From the NCBI GenBank assembly GCA_002499865.1, contig DANL01000070.1, positions 1 to 35,742 of the forward strand: 35,742 nucleotides of DNA, written 5' to 3'. Numbering within the stretch: position 1 is the stretch's first letter; each line of letters starts with the position of its first letter. The notes beneath the pieces are model-generated. The model saw only the letters and a program-made list of their open reading frames with translations. It ran no database searches and was not told the origin of the DNA. Origin of the DNA: Euryarchaeota archaeon UBA121 (GTDB lineage: Archaea > Thermoplasmatota > Poseidoniia > Poseidoniales > Thalassarchaeaceae). The position numbers and the translations under genes were made by a program. Positions 16,825 through 25,546 of this stretch are shown one piece after another.

Positions 16825-17777
16825 GTCCTTTGATTGATACCCAAATGCTGATTGATGAGGCGATTGAATCATTGGAATCAAAGGTAGATGATACTGCAAT
16901 CATAGCCTGCTCAGGGGGAATAGACAGTACTGTGGCAGCAGTACTCGCTCACCGTGCCGTCGGGAGACTACTCCACTGCGTCTACGTCGATACTGGATTC
17001 ATGCGCAAGGGAGAGACAGGCGAGGTCAGAGAGATGTTCAAGGAAATGGGTATCGATTTACAGGTGGTCGATGCATCCGAGAGATTCTTCATTAGTTTAG
17101 AAGGAATAACCGACCCAGAGCAAAAGAGGAAGGTAATTGGGGAGCAATTCATCAGAGTTTTCGAGGAGGAGCAGGCAAACTGTGGTGCAAAATACCTGGT
17201 TCAAGGCACTATAGCACCAGATTGGATAGAGTCGGGAGGAGGGGAGAGGGACGTCATAAAGAGCCATCATAATGTCGGCGGACTGCCTGATGATGTCGAC
17301 CTGATGATAGTCGAACCTCTGCGTGAATTCTACAAAGATGAGGTCAGGGAGATTGCCCGAAGTCTTGGAATTAAATCTAGTGAGAGGCAACCATTCCCAG
17401 GGCCCGGTCTGGCCGTAAGGGTCCTAGGGGATCTTACTAGAAACCGGGTCGAGGCCTGCCGTGAGGCCTGCCATATTGTAGAGATCAGACTGCAAGAAGC
17501 CGCTGCCGCAGGAAAATGCGATCTTCCTTGGCAATATTTCGCCGCGCTACTGCCGGTCAGGAGTGTTGGCGTGCATGGCGATACCAGGGTTCATGGAGAA
17601 ACTGTAGTAGTTCGGGCGGTGACCAGTTTAGATGGAATGAGCGCTAAGTACTCTGACATTCCTCACGATGTTTTAGCTTCCATTAGTACCGAGATAACTA
17701 ACTCTCTGAAAGGGCAAGTAAACCGAGTGGTGTATGATATTACACACAAGCCTCCAGGGACGATTGAGTGGGAATGA
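16821..17777 (+). CDS. guaAB: GMP synthase (glutamine-hydrolysing) ATP-pyrophosphatase subunit
   Basis: The ATP-pyrophosphatase subunit of archaeal two-subunit GMP synthase, which adenylates XMP for amination to GMP. The 318-residue protein carries the PP-loop SGGIDSTV (31-38), the YVDTGFMRKGE segment, HHNVGGLP, PFPGPGLAVRVLG and the C-terminal dimerisation end HKPPGTIEWE. There is no glutaminase domain, which in archaea is a separate gene and is not in this window. It starts at GTG 16821, overlapping purE by 4 bases. The symbol follows archaeal usage (also written guaAb). Confidence 0.95.
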   Translation: MSPLIDTQMLIDEAIESLESKVDDTAIIACSGGIDSTVAAVLAHRAVGRLLHCVYVDTGFMRKGETGEVREMFKEMGIDLQVVDASERFFISLEGITDPEQKRKVIGEQFIRVFEEEQANCGAKYLVQGTIAPDWIESGGGERDVIKSHHNVGGLPDDVDLMIVEPLREFYKDEVREIARSLGIKSSERQPFPGPGLAVRVLGDLTRNRVEACREACHIVEIRLQEAAAAGKCDLPWQYFAALLPVRSVGVHGDTRVHGETVVVRAVTSLDGMSAKYSDIPHDVLASISTEITNSLKGQVNRVVYDITHKPPGTIEWE

Positions 17778-17819
17778 TTCCGATTCATTGATGAATGTGT
17801 TATGCCGCGACCAGCTTGG

Positions 17820-17895
17820 GCCGACATAGCTTAGTTGGTGGAGCGGTGGACTGTTAATCCACAGGTCGCAGGTTCAAGTCCTGCTGTCGGCGCCA
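17820..17895 (+). tRNA. tRNA-Asn (GUU) with encoded CCA
   Basis: A complete cloverleaf. The acceptor stem pairs GCCGACA (17820-17826) with TGTCGGC (17885-17891). The anticodon stem is GTGGA/TCCAC around the loop CTGTTAA, giving anticodon GTT (asparagine). The T arm is GCAGG-TTCAAGT-CCTGC. The discriminator base is G (17892), as expected for tRNA-Asn, and the 3' CCA is encoded (17893-17895). No intron. It begins 42 bases after the guaA subunit gene on the same strand, and the base after its CCA is the first base of the stop codon of the opposing surface-protein gene. Confidence 0.97.
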
Positions 17896-20112
17896 TCATT
17901 CCCTTCTAGCTAGCGCAGCTAGAGATAGAACAGATATCGCTGAAATTAATCCAAATCCAGGTGTATCATTAGTGTCATTATCGTCGAAAACATCCATCTC
18001 ATCACAGATTCCATCTCCATCAGAGTCACTTGGAGATGAGTCCGGATCCAATGGGTCGCTCATGCACTCAGACTCATATTCATCGGTGAACTGATCTCCA
18101 TCGTCATCCTGGTCTGAATTATCTCCCAGTCCGTCGCCATCAGTATCTAGCCATTCTGCTTTATCCAGTGGAAAGGCGTCATCCCCGTCCGCTACTCCGT
18201 CTCCATCATCATCAGGATCCTGAATGTCACAAGCACCATCTCCATCGATATCTTCGGGCGACACTTCACCGTTCATTGGATCGCTGTCACATTCGCTCTC
18301 CGTGGTATCGCCCCACCCGTCTCCATCATCATCTCCGTCGGCGTTATTGCCAATCCCGTCACCATCGGTGTCTGCCCATTCACTCGGGTCACTAGGGAAT
18401 GCATCATCAGAATCAACCACGCCATCGCCATCGTCATCAGAGTCCAAAGCATCGCAATCTCCATCTCCGTCGGAGTCTACAGGCACTGAGCTCGAGTCTA
18501 GCAATTGGCTACCACATGCATCTTCGACCTGATCAGGCCAACCATCACCATCATCGTCAGTATCAGCATTGTCGCCTACTCCATCTCCGTCGGTGTCTGC
18601 CCATTCACTTGGGTCACTAGGGAATGCATCATCATCGTCGTTGACCCCGTCTTCATCTGAATCTATTCCACATGTTGACTGATCCCCGCCGCAAACTCCA
18701 CATGCATCAATCACGGCATCGCCATTAGGGACGCCTGCACAATCGGAACACGTCGAATCGTCGCCATCGCACACCCCACAAGCATCCAAGGACGAACCGC
18801 CCCCGCACACCCCATTGCAGTCCAATGAAGAAATGCTCGCGTCATAGGGCGCGCAGTCATTATCATCATCGACTCCGTCATCATCGTCATCAGCATCCAC
18901 AATATCGCAAACCCAATCCCCATCATGGTCCGCAGGGACACTAAACGCGGAGCTCGCATCAGTTAGACAGTCAGCTTCTTCGAGGTCAGCCCATCCATCG
19001 CCATCATCATCCGTGTCTGCATTACTTCCAATTCCGTCCCCATCAGCATCGTCCCACTCCGTGGGGTCCAGAGGAAATGCATCATAGTCATCATCATAAC
19101 CATCGTTGTCATCATCTGGGTCACTATCATTTGGTATGCCGTCGCCATCAAAGTCATCTCCCTCAATCGCGTCGCATACGCCATTTGCGTTACTATCCGA
19201 TGGGACATCGTTCGAATCAAGAGGATCCGTTCCGCACGCGCCCTCATCGACGTCATCCCATCCGTCGTTATCATCGTCAGTATCCTCCACCAGTTGTGAC
19301 GAGGAGGTGAATGCCACATTATCGATGTATACGGATTCAGTCTGAGAATTTGATGTAAATTCGATTTCTAAATTTCCTAGTCCAAGAGAACTTATGTCTG
19401 CACTAAAGCTAGTCCAGACTCCCATGTATGTCGCAAAACCTCCGTTATTGCTACCGCCAGTAGCACCAGTCACATTCACCAGTTCGACCGTTGAGGAAGC
19501 CCCTACGAATCTGATAACTAGGTTGTCTGAGGATTCGTAGCTATTGCCAGATCCACCCTGGACAAAAATATCGAGAGTCATAGAGTCCGCATTCACAGAG
19601 TCCAAAGTTAACGTTGTGGCCCCATCAACGTCGCCCATCTGATAACCTTGTGACCCCTCAGTATAATTTCCTACAGTGCCAGTGTAATTCGCTGTTCCGA
19701 AGAAGTCACCGTCTGTTAGTCCCACGCCTCCAGTTGATCTGTAAAATAGGCTAAAGCCCATCTCGGAGCCTGTGGTTTGGTTATGAGCGACATGAGGCTC
19801 ATTCGCATTGTTCCAGAGATATCTGCTTAGAGACTGGTTTCCAGTATCATAATATTTTGCACCGTTTGTAAAAGGGTCTTCGAATGATGTGTATGCTATA
19901 ACCGAAGAAGAGCTACAACCACTAACCACAGTATCGGGCAAACCGTCGCCGTCTGTATCTGTGTCAGCGCATGGATCATTGGGAAAATCATCATACAAAT
20001 CGTCGGTCCCATCCCCATCGGCATCATTCGCCGAGACCATATTGGCCGAGGCCAGCAACATCACTACAATCAGAATCGGCTTCAGCAAGCGGTACTTGTT
20101 CATGCCATTCAT
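17896..20112 (-). CDS. Secreted thrombospondin type 3 repeat protein with PGF-CTERM-like tail
   Basis: A 738-residue surface protein. Residues 1-28 form a signal peptide ending near VSA. A first DxDxDG segment is followed by a beta-sandwich, MAM/LamG-like domain (about 68-275). Then come two long runs of calcium-binding thrombospondin type 3 repeats (about 276-430 and 490-715) separated by a Cys-rich block with the repeated ACGVC-GD motif. The C-terminus, from Pro718, is PGFGLISAISVLSLAALARR: a PGF motif, a hydrophobic stretch and basic residues, the layout of archaeosortase substrates. It was probably exported, processed and lipid-anchored (inference). ATG 20103, the fourth codon, is an equally good start: a TTATTGAA box at 20124-20131 places the transcript start there. 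Extremely Asp-rich. Role unknown, perhaps adhesion or S-layer. Confidence 0.88.
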   Translation of the reverse strand: MNGMNKYRLLKPILIVVMLLASANMVSANDADGDGTDDLYDDFPNDPCADTDTDGDGLPDTVVSGCSSSSVIAYTSFEDPFTNGAKYYDTGNQSLSRYLWNNANEPHVAHNQTTGSEMGFSLFYRSTGGVGLTDGDFFGTANYTGTVGNYTEGSQGYQMGDVDGATTLTLDSVNADSMTLDIFVQGGSGNSYESSDNLVIRFVGASSTVELVNVTGATGGSNNGGFATYMGVWTSFSADISSLGLGNLEIEFTSNSQTESVYIDNVAFTSSSQLVEDTDDDNDGWDDVDEGACGTDPLDSNDVPSDSNANGVCDAIEGDDFDGDGIPNDSDPDDDNDGYDDDYDAFPLDPTEWDDADGDGIGSNADTDDDGDGWADLEEADCLTDASSAFSVPADHDGDWVCDIVDADDDDDGVDDDNDCAPYDASISSLDCNGVCGGGSSLDACGVCDGDDSTCSDCAGVPNGDAVIDACGVCGGDQSTCGIDSDEDGVNDDDDAFPSDPSEWADTDGDGVGDNADTDDDGDGWPDQVEDACGSQLLDSSSVPVDSDGDGDCDALDSDDDGDGVVDSDDAFPSDPSEWADTDGDGIGNNADGDDDGDGWGDTTESECDSDPMNGEVSPEDIDGDGACDIQDPDDDGDGVADGDDAFPLDKAEWLDTDGDGLGDNSDQDDDGDQFTDEYESECMSDPLDPDSSPSDSDGDGICDEMDVFDDNDTNDTPGFGLISAISVLSLAALARRE
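18365..18409 (-). repeat. 45-base internal repeat, copy 1
   Basis: This stretch and 18590-18634 are the same 45 bases with one mismatch (C/T at the CACTCGGG/CACTTGGG position). They lie 225 bases apart within the type 3 repeat coding region, a sign of recent internal duplication or gene conversion. Confidence 0.8.
18590..18634 (-). repeat. 45-base internal repeat, copy 2
   Basis: Second copy of the repeat at 18365-18409, 225 bases (75 codons) away and in frame. It encodes the FPSDPSEWADTDG unit of the calcium-binding array. Confidence 0.8.
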
Positions 20113-20172
20113 TAGGGGGACAATTCAATAACAATTGCGCATTGAATGTGAATTGGAAGAAAACCCTCTTCC

Positions 20173-20180
20173 GTTAAACT
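20173..20180 (+). promoter_or_regulatory. TATA-like element of glyA (TAAACT motif)
   Basis: GTTAAACT lies 32 bases before ATG 20207, implying a leader of only a few bases. It shares the TAAACT core with gcvT and gcvPA. Confidence 0.42.
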
Positions 20181-20206
20181 CTTTGACCTTCCTTCGATGC
20201 AGTATC

Positions 20207-21487
20207 ATGAATCCAAGGGATGCGACATCGAAAATTCTGCAGGCTGTCGATGATTCGGGTAATCACTATCGTCACAGTATTCCGATGATTGCCAGCGAGA
20301 ATATCCTGAGTCCATTGGTTCGCAGAGCTTGTGACTCGGATCTCCATGGCAGGTACGCTGAGGGCCTCCCAGGAAAGAGGTATTACCAAGGTTGTGACGA
20401 CTTTGATACAATAGAGGAGATAGGGATCGAAACAGCTAGACGAGTCTTTGATTGTAATTTTGCAAACATCCAATCAACCTCCGGAACTGTGTCCAACATA
20501 GCCGCATTGAAGGCCCTTTCAAAACCAGGCGATACCATTACTGCTGTTTCCACCGCAGACGGGGGGCATATCTCCCATGCTAGGATGGGGGCCGTTGGAG
20601 TCAGAGGATTGAATCTAGTCACGTACCCATGGGATGAGGAAAGAATGGAGCCTGATATCGATGCATCATTATCACTAATCAGGGACAACGAGCCAAATCT
20701 TGTTCTGTTCGGGCAGTCCGTTTTCCTATTCCCCACTCCTCTGAGGGAATTATCTGACGCCGCCCATGAAGTCGGATCCAGGGTAATGTATGACGGTGCT
20801 CACGTTTTGGGGCTAATCGCTGGAGGCGTTTTCCAGGATCCTCTAAGGGAGGGTGCAGATGTGATGACCGGAAGTAGTCACAAAACATTTCCCGGGCCAC
20901 AGGGAGGTTTTCTTCTCTCAGATTCCGAAGATGCTACTCTACATAAGAGGCTGAATAACTCAATCTTCCCCGGAGCATGCTCTTCATATCACTTACATCA
21001 CGTGGCTGGTAAGGCCGTGGCATTAGCCGAATTCGAACAGTTTGGAGAAGACTACGCCAGTGACATAGTGAAGAACGCCAAGGCCCTAGGCGCCGCACTT
21101 TCTTCAGAGGGCTTCGATGTCATAGCCGAGGAAAGAGGATACACAGAGAGCCACCAGGTCCTGACTCGCCATGGAGGTCCAGATTCTGGATCCGGAATGA
21201 GGGCGGCGCAGACTCTCGAGGACTGTGGAATAATTACCAACATGAATATGCTACCGGGGGATACCAAGGCAATGTCCGGGCCAAGCGGCCTGAGGCTAGG
21301 GGTCCCAGAACTGACTCGTGTCGGTATGGGCGTCGATGAAATGCAGGACGTGGCACGCTTTTTCGCAAGGGCTCTGATTAACAAGGAGGAACCATCGATC
21401 GTAAAATCCGAAGTCTCAACTTTCAAGTCCGATTTCCAAACCGTAAGGTACTGCTTCGAGGAAGGGCCAGCATATCCAGGAATATGA
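20207..21487 (+). CDS. glyA: Serine hydroxymethyltransferase
   Basis: GlyA interconverts serine and glycine with transfer of a one-carbon unit to a folate-type carrier, joining the glycine cleavage genes in one metabolic set. The protein has 426 residues. It shows MIASENILSP and YAEGLPGKRYYQG near the N-terminus, STSGTVSN, YDGAHVLGLIAGG and the PLP lysine Lys226 in GSSHKTFPGPQGG. ATG 20207 is chosen because a longer reading from 20135 adds 24 residues unlike the family and would start upstream of the predicted transcript start. The sequence resembles archaeal GlyA more than the bacterial form. It diverges from the thrombospondin-type gene across about 95 bases. Confidence 0.95.
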   Translation: MNPRDATSKILQAVDDSGNHYRHSIPMIASENILSPLVRRACDSDLHGRYAEGLPGKRYYQGCDDFDTIEEIGIETARRVFDCNFANIQSTSGTVSNIAALKALSKPGDTITAVSTADGGHISHARMGAVGVRGLNLVTYPWDEERMEPDIDASLSLIRDNEPNLVLFGQSVFLFPTPLRELSDAAHEVGSRVMYDGAHVLGLIAGGVFQDPLREGADVMTGSSHKTFPGPQGGFLLSDSEDATLHKRLNNSIFPGACSSYHLHHVAGKAVALAEFEQFGEDYASDIVKNAKALGAALSSEGFDVIAEERGYTESHQVLTRHGGPDSGSGMRAAQTLEDCGIITNMNMLPGDTKAMSGPSGLRLGVPELTRVGMGVDEMQDVARFFARALINKEEPSIVKSEVSTFKSDFQTVRYCFEEGPAYPGI

Positions 21488-21489
21488 CA

Positions 21490-21498
21490 ACTTATTCA
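21490..21498 (+). promoter_or_regulatory. TATA-like element of the M60 lipoprotein gene
   Basis: ACTTATTCA is centred 26-27 bases before ATG 21521, the leaderless spacing. The same AACTTATTC string occurs in the gcvT promoter (8926-8933). Confidence 0.4.
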
Positions 21499-21520
21499 TG
21501 TCCTCCCTTTATCGGAGTAT

Positions 21521-24500
21521 ATGCGCGGCAACCGAGCATCCGCCCTGATGCTGACTTTTTTGATGCTGGCATCTGGATGCTTGGGCTTGTTTGACCAGGA
21601 TGACGAAACAATCGTCATCGATTGTCATGAAGATCCGTCTCATCAGGACTGCTTCACCCCAGTGATTACCGAGGACGACTGCACTCCCTTACAGATTTTC
21701 ACTGGAGACTATTGCAGGGCCATGATTATGCCATCGTCACTTTCCTATGGGATTGAGGAACTAACTATCATATCTGGTATAGAGATTCAACCCCTGACTC
21801 CTAGTTTCAATGGAGACGGACCTCAAAATTGGTTGGCCTCCCCAAGTCTCCCCGATGGACTGTCATTAAATCGACAAACAGGGGTAATCAGCGGAACTCC
21901 AAAATTGCCGACAATTGTGGATGAATATACCATAATTGCATCGAACGCGGCCGGCCACTCAACTTCGATAATTGAAATTGAGGTAGTCGCTCCAGGGCCT
22001 TACTCCATTCAGTATCAGGCCGAGGTACTGTCATGCGAGATTGGCGGGTTCTGCGAGCTATATGCCCCGTTGGTCCTTGGGGGAGATGCAGAATCATGGG
22101 TCGTCGAGCCTCCACTGCCAGAGGGGTTCCAGATTCTGGAGGATGGTTCGATAGAAGGGACTCCCTTCTCATTAGGCGACTCAAACCACACAATTACTGC
22201 CATGAATATTGGCGGAGGTGCATCCACAGATGTACGTATCATCACATTGCATGAGCCGCCTAGTTCCCTCCATTATCCAGATCACCCATTCTTTTGGTTG
22301 GTAGGACAAGAAGTAGTCACTACTCCCAATATGGACAGAGGGGAAAACCTCACTTGGACAGTGTCTCCATCTCTCCCCGAGGGAATATACATTGACCAGT
22401 CAGATGGCTCACTCACAGGGGCCCCACTTCACTCACAACAAGTATTGCAGTACACAGTAACTGCTTACAATACCGGAGGGTCATCATCAGTCAATATACT
22501 GATTCAGATTTCCGAGGAATCGCCTTCTGGGTTGATTTACGAGCCTTCTGAATTCGATCTTAGAATCGGCGAAGGAATTGGAATAGTGCTTCCATCCATT
22601 GAAGGCGGAACCCCCTCCACGTGGGAGATAAGCCCAAGTCTACCAGAGGGCTTCTCTTTCGATTCAGGAACAGGCTCAATAACTGGTAATTCTACTTCAT
22701 TGCAACCATGGACAAACCATATGATTTGGGCCAATAATTCAGGTGGCTCGACCACTACGGAAGTCCGATTCCGGATTACCAGCATGCCTCCGGATGATAT
22801 TCACTGGCCCGATAGTGAATTTGCACTCAAGTCTAACGAAAGTATCAATATTCCAGTGAATAACGACGGCCCTTACATCGATACATGGGAAGCTTACCCT
22901 TCACTACCAGAGGGCATTACACTACTCAATAATGGTACAATTTCGGGAATCCCAACGGAGAGATCAGATTGGCAAGAGTATACTATCTGGGCTAATAATA
23001 CAGGCGGATCGGTCGGGCTGAACATATGGATCGCTGTTCATGATTTGAGGGCCGATCAGAACGAGTTGCTAAACGGTCTCGAGGATGCAGACTGGGGAGG
23101 GTGGTCATCACTTATTTTACCCATAGGAAAGTGGTCATTCCCGCTAGGAAGAGACTCGACCGACTCCACAGTAGTTTCCGCTAGCCACGTGGGCAGAGGT
23201 AAGATGATCGGTCTCGGACACGAGAGTTGGGTTACACAGAACCACGAATTTAACTTCAGAGCAGTGAAATGGGTCTGTGGCGAGGATGCAAACGTCGGCC
23301 TATCCTACGGAGCTGGATTTGATCACTGGGAAGACGAACTCCGGGCCGAGGGCCATTCAGTACATCTTTCGGTTACTCCAGACGACCTTTCGCAAGTGGA
23401 TTGCCTAATCGATGAGTTCTGGAATGGGCACGATGATGAAGATAACTTGGCCATAGAGCAGTTCCTGATCGAGGGAGGGGGTTTGATTATGGGTGGACAT
23501 GCATGGTACTGGTCATATTCTAACAGTGATGTTCCGCACAACTACCCAGGAAACAAGATATCCCAGACGACTGGCTTGATGGTATCCTCAAATTGGGGGT
23601 ACAACGACATAGATTTTGACATTCCCGATAGATATCACACCCCGCACAACGCAATTCAGGGGATTTATGCAGACAGGGTCGAGGGGATCGAACTGTCCGC
23701 AGAGGAGGCCGCAATCGCCTACTCATCAATTTCCGACTGCACCGTAATCGTCCCTCTTGACTTCCTGGAGTTCTGGACCCCATTGAGGGAATTGGTAAAC
23801 TCCACGGGATGGACAGTGATTCCATACAGCACCCTGTGGAGCTCAACAGGTTATGACCTAGGCGCAGATCCTGTTGCCGACGTTATTCTGAGGCTGGAGG
23901 AAGCCCTTACCCAGGGCCTCAATGCGAGTGATTTGCCCATCCATCCCAGCCATACGGAGTTTCCAGGGGAAGTCCCCTCGAATGCTTCTAGGATTTCTCG
24001 CACGGTCTCAATTGATGGTAATCAATCAGGACTCCATTCGAATTTTGGTTATTCGCAAGCACGAAGCAGCATCAGGATGTCCACAGGACTCTACGCCTCC
24101 CCTGGGGAGGTCATCTCAGTTTCAGTTAGCCCGGAAGTTGCCGAGTTGGGATTCTGGATACTCATAGGTGCGCACACAGACGGCCTCTGGGGCAAGGACG
24201 TGATCAAGAGGCATTCTAAGATTCATAGGTACTGGTGGATAGACAACACAACCACATCACTTACATGCGATGAATTTGGCGAATGCATATCTCAATCTGA
24301 TGTAGGAAATGCGTTTGGTGGACCAATTTATGTTGCTATTCCCGCCGGTTCAGAATTTGGAGAATTCAACGTCACCATCTCTGGCGCAGTTAGGGCCCCA
24401 ATGTTCGTCCTCAATGAGACATCCGACTTTGAGTGGATATACTCTCAGAGAGATAATCCAGCTCCTTGGACAGAGTTGGTTTCCAATAATTTCATCATGA

Positions 24501-25546
24501 CAGTGCCTAGTTATGAGATAAGGGAATTGAATAATCCAACCGCTCTAATGGAATGGTGGGACGAAGCCCTCGCAATGGAACATGAGTTGTATGGTTATGA
24601 GCCATGGCCAAGAGTAGAGAGGGCGGTTTTTGATGTCCAAATTTCCGTTGGATGGATGCACTCGGGATACCCATTCATGGCACACGATCTAAGTGTAGAA
24701 GGGGTGGTCAACCTTTCTCACATGAGCGAGAATGGCGATTGGGGGATGTTCCATGAGTTGGGTCACAACCACCAATGGATGCCGTCTACTCTGCCTGGGA
24801 CCACTGAAACTGGTTGCAACTTCGCTAGCGTTTATCTTATGGAGGAACTAGTCGGCATCCAAGGGCACAGTGCAGTGGATCCCGAACAGAGGGCAAATAG
24901 GATGCATTCTTACTTTAATGACGGTTCAAACATATCCAACTGGTCTGTTTGGACCGCTCTAGATACTTACATCCTGATCAAGGAGGAATGGAGTTGGAGC
25001 CCTATAACGGAGGCATTGACAGTCTATTACACACTCCCTCCCTCGGAGGTACCGTCTACAGATGACGAAGAGTTCAACGCGTGGGTATTGCACCTCTCAA
25101 ACGCTACTGGCTACAACCTAGCTCCTTATCACGACGCATGGGGATTCCCACTAACCTCGAACACACACGACTCGCTAGCCCATCTACCAGTGTGGGTAGA
25201 TGACCCTCTAAGGGGGGAATTCTTCGTTTATGATGCCATTATTCGCAATATCTCTTCGCCCGATCCCTCTGGTGCCACATCGACCACAATCTATTGGGAG
25301 ACTTATGACAATGGAACAAATACTACACTCACGTTCTACTACGGTATGGCGGACATGGGGAACCAGACATCCGGTTGGGAAGGCAGTACCGGCTTCGGTG
25401 ACGCAACTGTCGGCAACCACTCTCAAACAGTATCAGGACTGACATGTTGCGGGGCGACATACTATGGTAGAATTCAAGCTACGAACGAGGAAGGCTCGAT
25501 ATGGCTTGGACCAATTTCATGGACTACAGATTATCTCGATGACTGA
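21521..25546 (+). CDS. Surface lipoprotein with Ig-like repeats, GATase-like domain and peptidase M60 domain
   Basis: A 1341-residue protein. The N-terminus has a signal peptide with lipobox LASGC (Cys20). Five repeats of about 80 residues (roughly 75-505) match the putative Ig (He_PIG) type; each has a SLPEG/GSI(S/T)GTP core. A Rossmann-like, GATase-like region (about 510-800) with GLGHES and the EGGGLIMGGHAW loop follows. The catalytic domain carries HELGH at 1078-1082 (zinc-binding HExxH) within the M60/enhancin context FHELGHNHQWMPS and a downstream Glu in YLMEELVG. The C-terminal 95 residues form a fibronectin III-like sandwich. M60 enzymes cut mucin-type and other glycoproteins. The GATase-plus-M60 pairing recalls eukaryotic TRPM8-channel-associated factors. 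It was probably displayed on the cell surface to degrade glycoproteins. Confidence 0.85.
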   Translation: MRGNRASALMLTFLMLASGCLGLFDQDDETIVIDCHEDPSHQDCFTPVITEDDCTPLQIFTGDYCRAMIMPSSLSYGIEELTIISGIEIQPLTPSFNGDGPQNWLASPSLPDGLSLNRQTGVISGTPKLPTIVDEYTIIASNAAGHSTSIIEIEVVAPGPYSIQYQAEVLSCEIGGFCELYAPLVLGGDAESWVVEPPLPEGFQILEDGSIEGTPFSLGDSNHTITAMNIGGGASTDVRIITLHEPPSSLHYPDHPFFWLVGQEVVTTPNMDRGENLTWTVSPSLPEGIYIDQSDGSLTGAPLHSQQVLQYTVTAYNTGGSSSVNILIQISEESPSGLIYEPSEFDLRIGEGIGIVLPSIEGGTPSTWEISPSLPEGFSFDSGTGSITGNSTSLQPWTNHMIWANNSGGSTTTEVRFRITSMPPDDIHWPDSEFALKSNESINIPVNNDGPYIDTWEAYPSLPEGITLLNNGTISGIPTERSDWQEYTIWANNTGGSVGLNIWIAVHDLRADQNELLNGLEDADWGGWSSLILPIGKWSFPLGRDSTDSTVVSASHVGRGKMIGLGHESWVTQNHEFNFRAVKWVCGEDANVGLSYGAGFDHWEDELRAEGHSVHLSVTPDDLSQVDCLIDEFWNGHDDEDNLAIEQFLIEGGGLIMGGHAWYWSYSNSDVPHNYPGNKISQTTGLMVSSNWGYNDIDFDIPDRYHTPHNAIQGIYADRVEGIELSAEEAAIAYSSISDCTVIVPLDFLEFWTPLRELVNSTGWTVIPYSTLWSSTGYDLGADPVADVILRLEEALTQGLNASDLPIHPSHTEFPGEVPSNASRISRTVSIDGNQSGLHSNFGYSQARSSIRMSTGLYASPGEVISVSVSPEVAELGFWILIGAHTDGLWGKDVIKRHSKIHRYWWIDNTTTSLTCDEFGECISQSDVGNAFGGPIYVAIPAGSEFGEFNVTISGAVRAPMFVLNETSDFEWIYSQRDNPAPWTELVSNNFIMTVPSYEIRELNNPTALMEWWDEALAMEHELYGYEPWPRVERAVFDVQISVGWMHSGYPFMAHDLSVEGVVNLSHMSENGDWGMFHELGHNHQWMPSTLPGTTETGCNFASVYLMEELVGIQGHSAVDPEQRANRMHSYFNDGSNISNWSVWTALDTYILIKEEWSWSPITEALTVYYTLPPSEVPSTDDEEFNAWVLHLSNATGYNLAPYHDAWGFPLTSNTHDSLAHLPVWVDDPLRGEFFVYDAIIRNISSPDPSGATSTTIYWETYDNGTNTTLTFYYGMADMGNQTSGWEGSTGFGDATVGNHSQTVSGLTCCGATYYGRIQATNEEGSIWLGPISWTTDYLDD

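Noticed and set aside
18168..19345. Several plus-strand frames and a look of short tandem repeats resembling a CRISPR array.
   Set aside because: The repeats encode DxDxDG calcium-binding units in frame on the minus strand, have no constant repeat/unique spacer structure and no cas genes nearby. The plus frames are His/Ser-rich shadows.
20135..20206. N-terminal extension of glyA.
   Set aside because: The 24 added residues do not resemble GlyA and would lie upstream of the transcript start implied by the TATA-like box at 20173.
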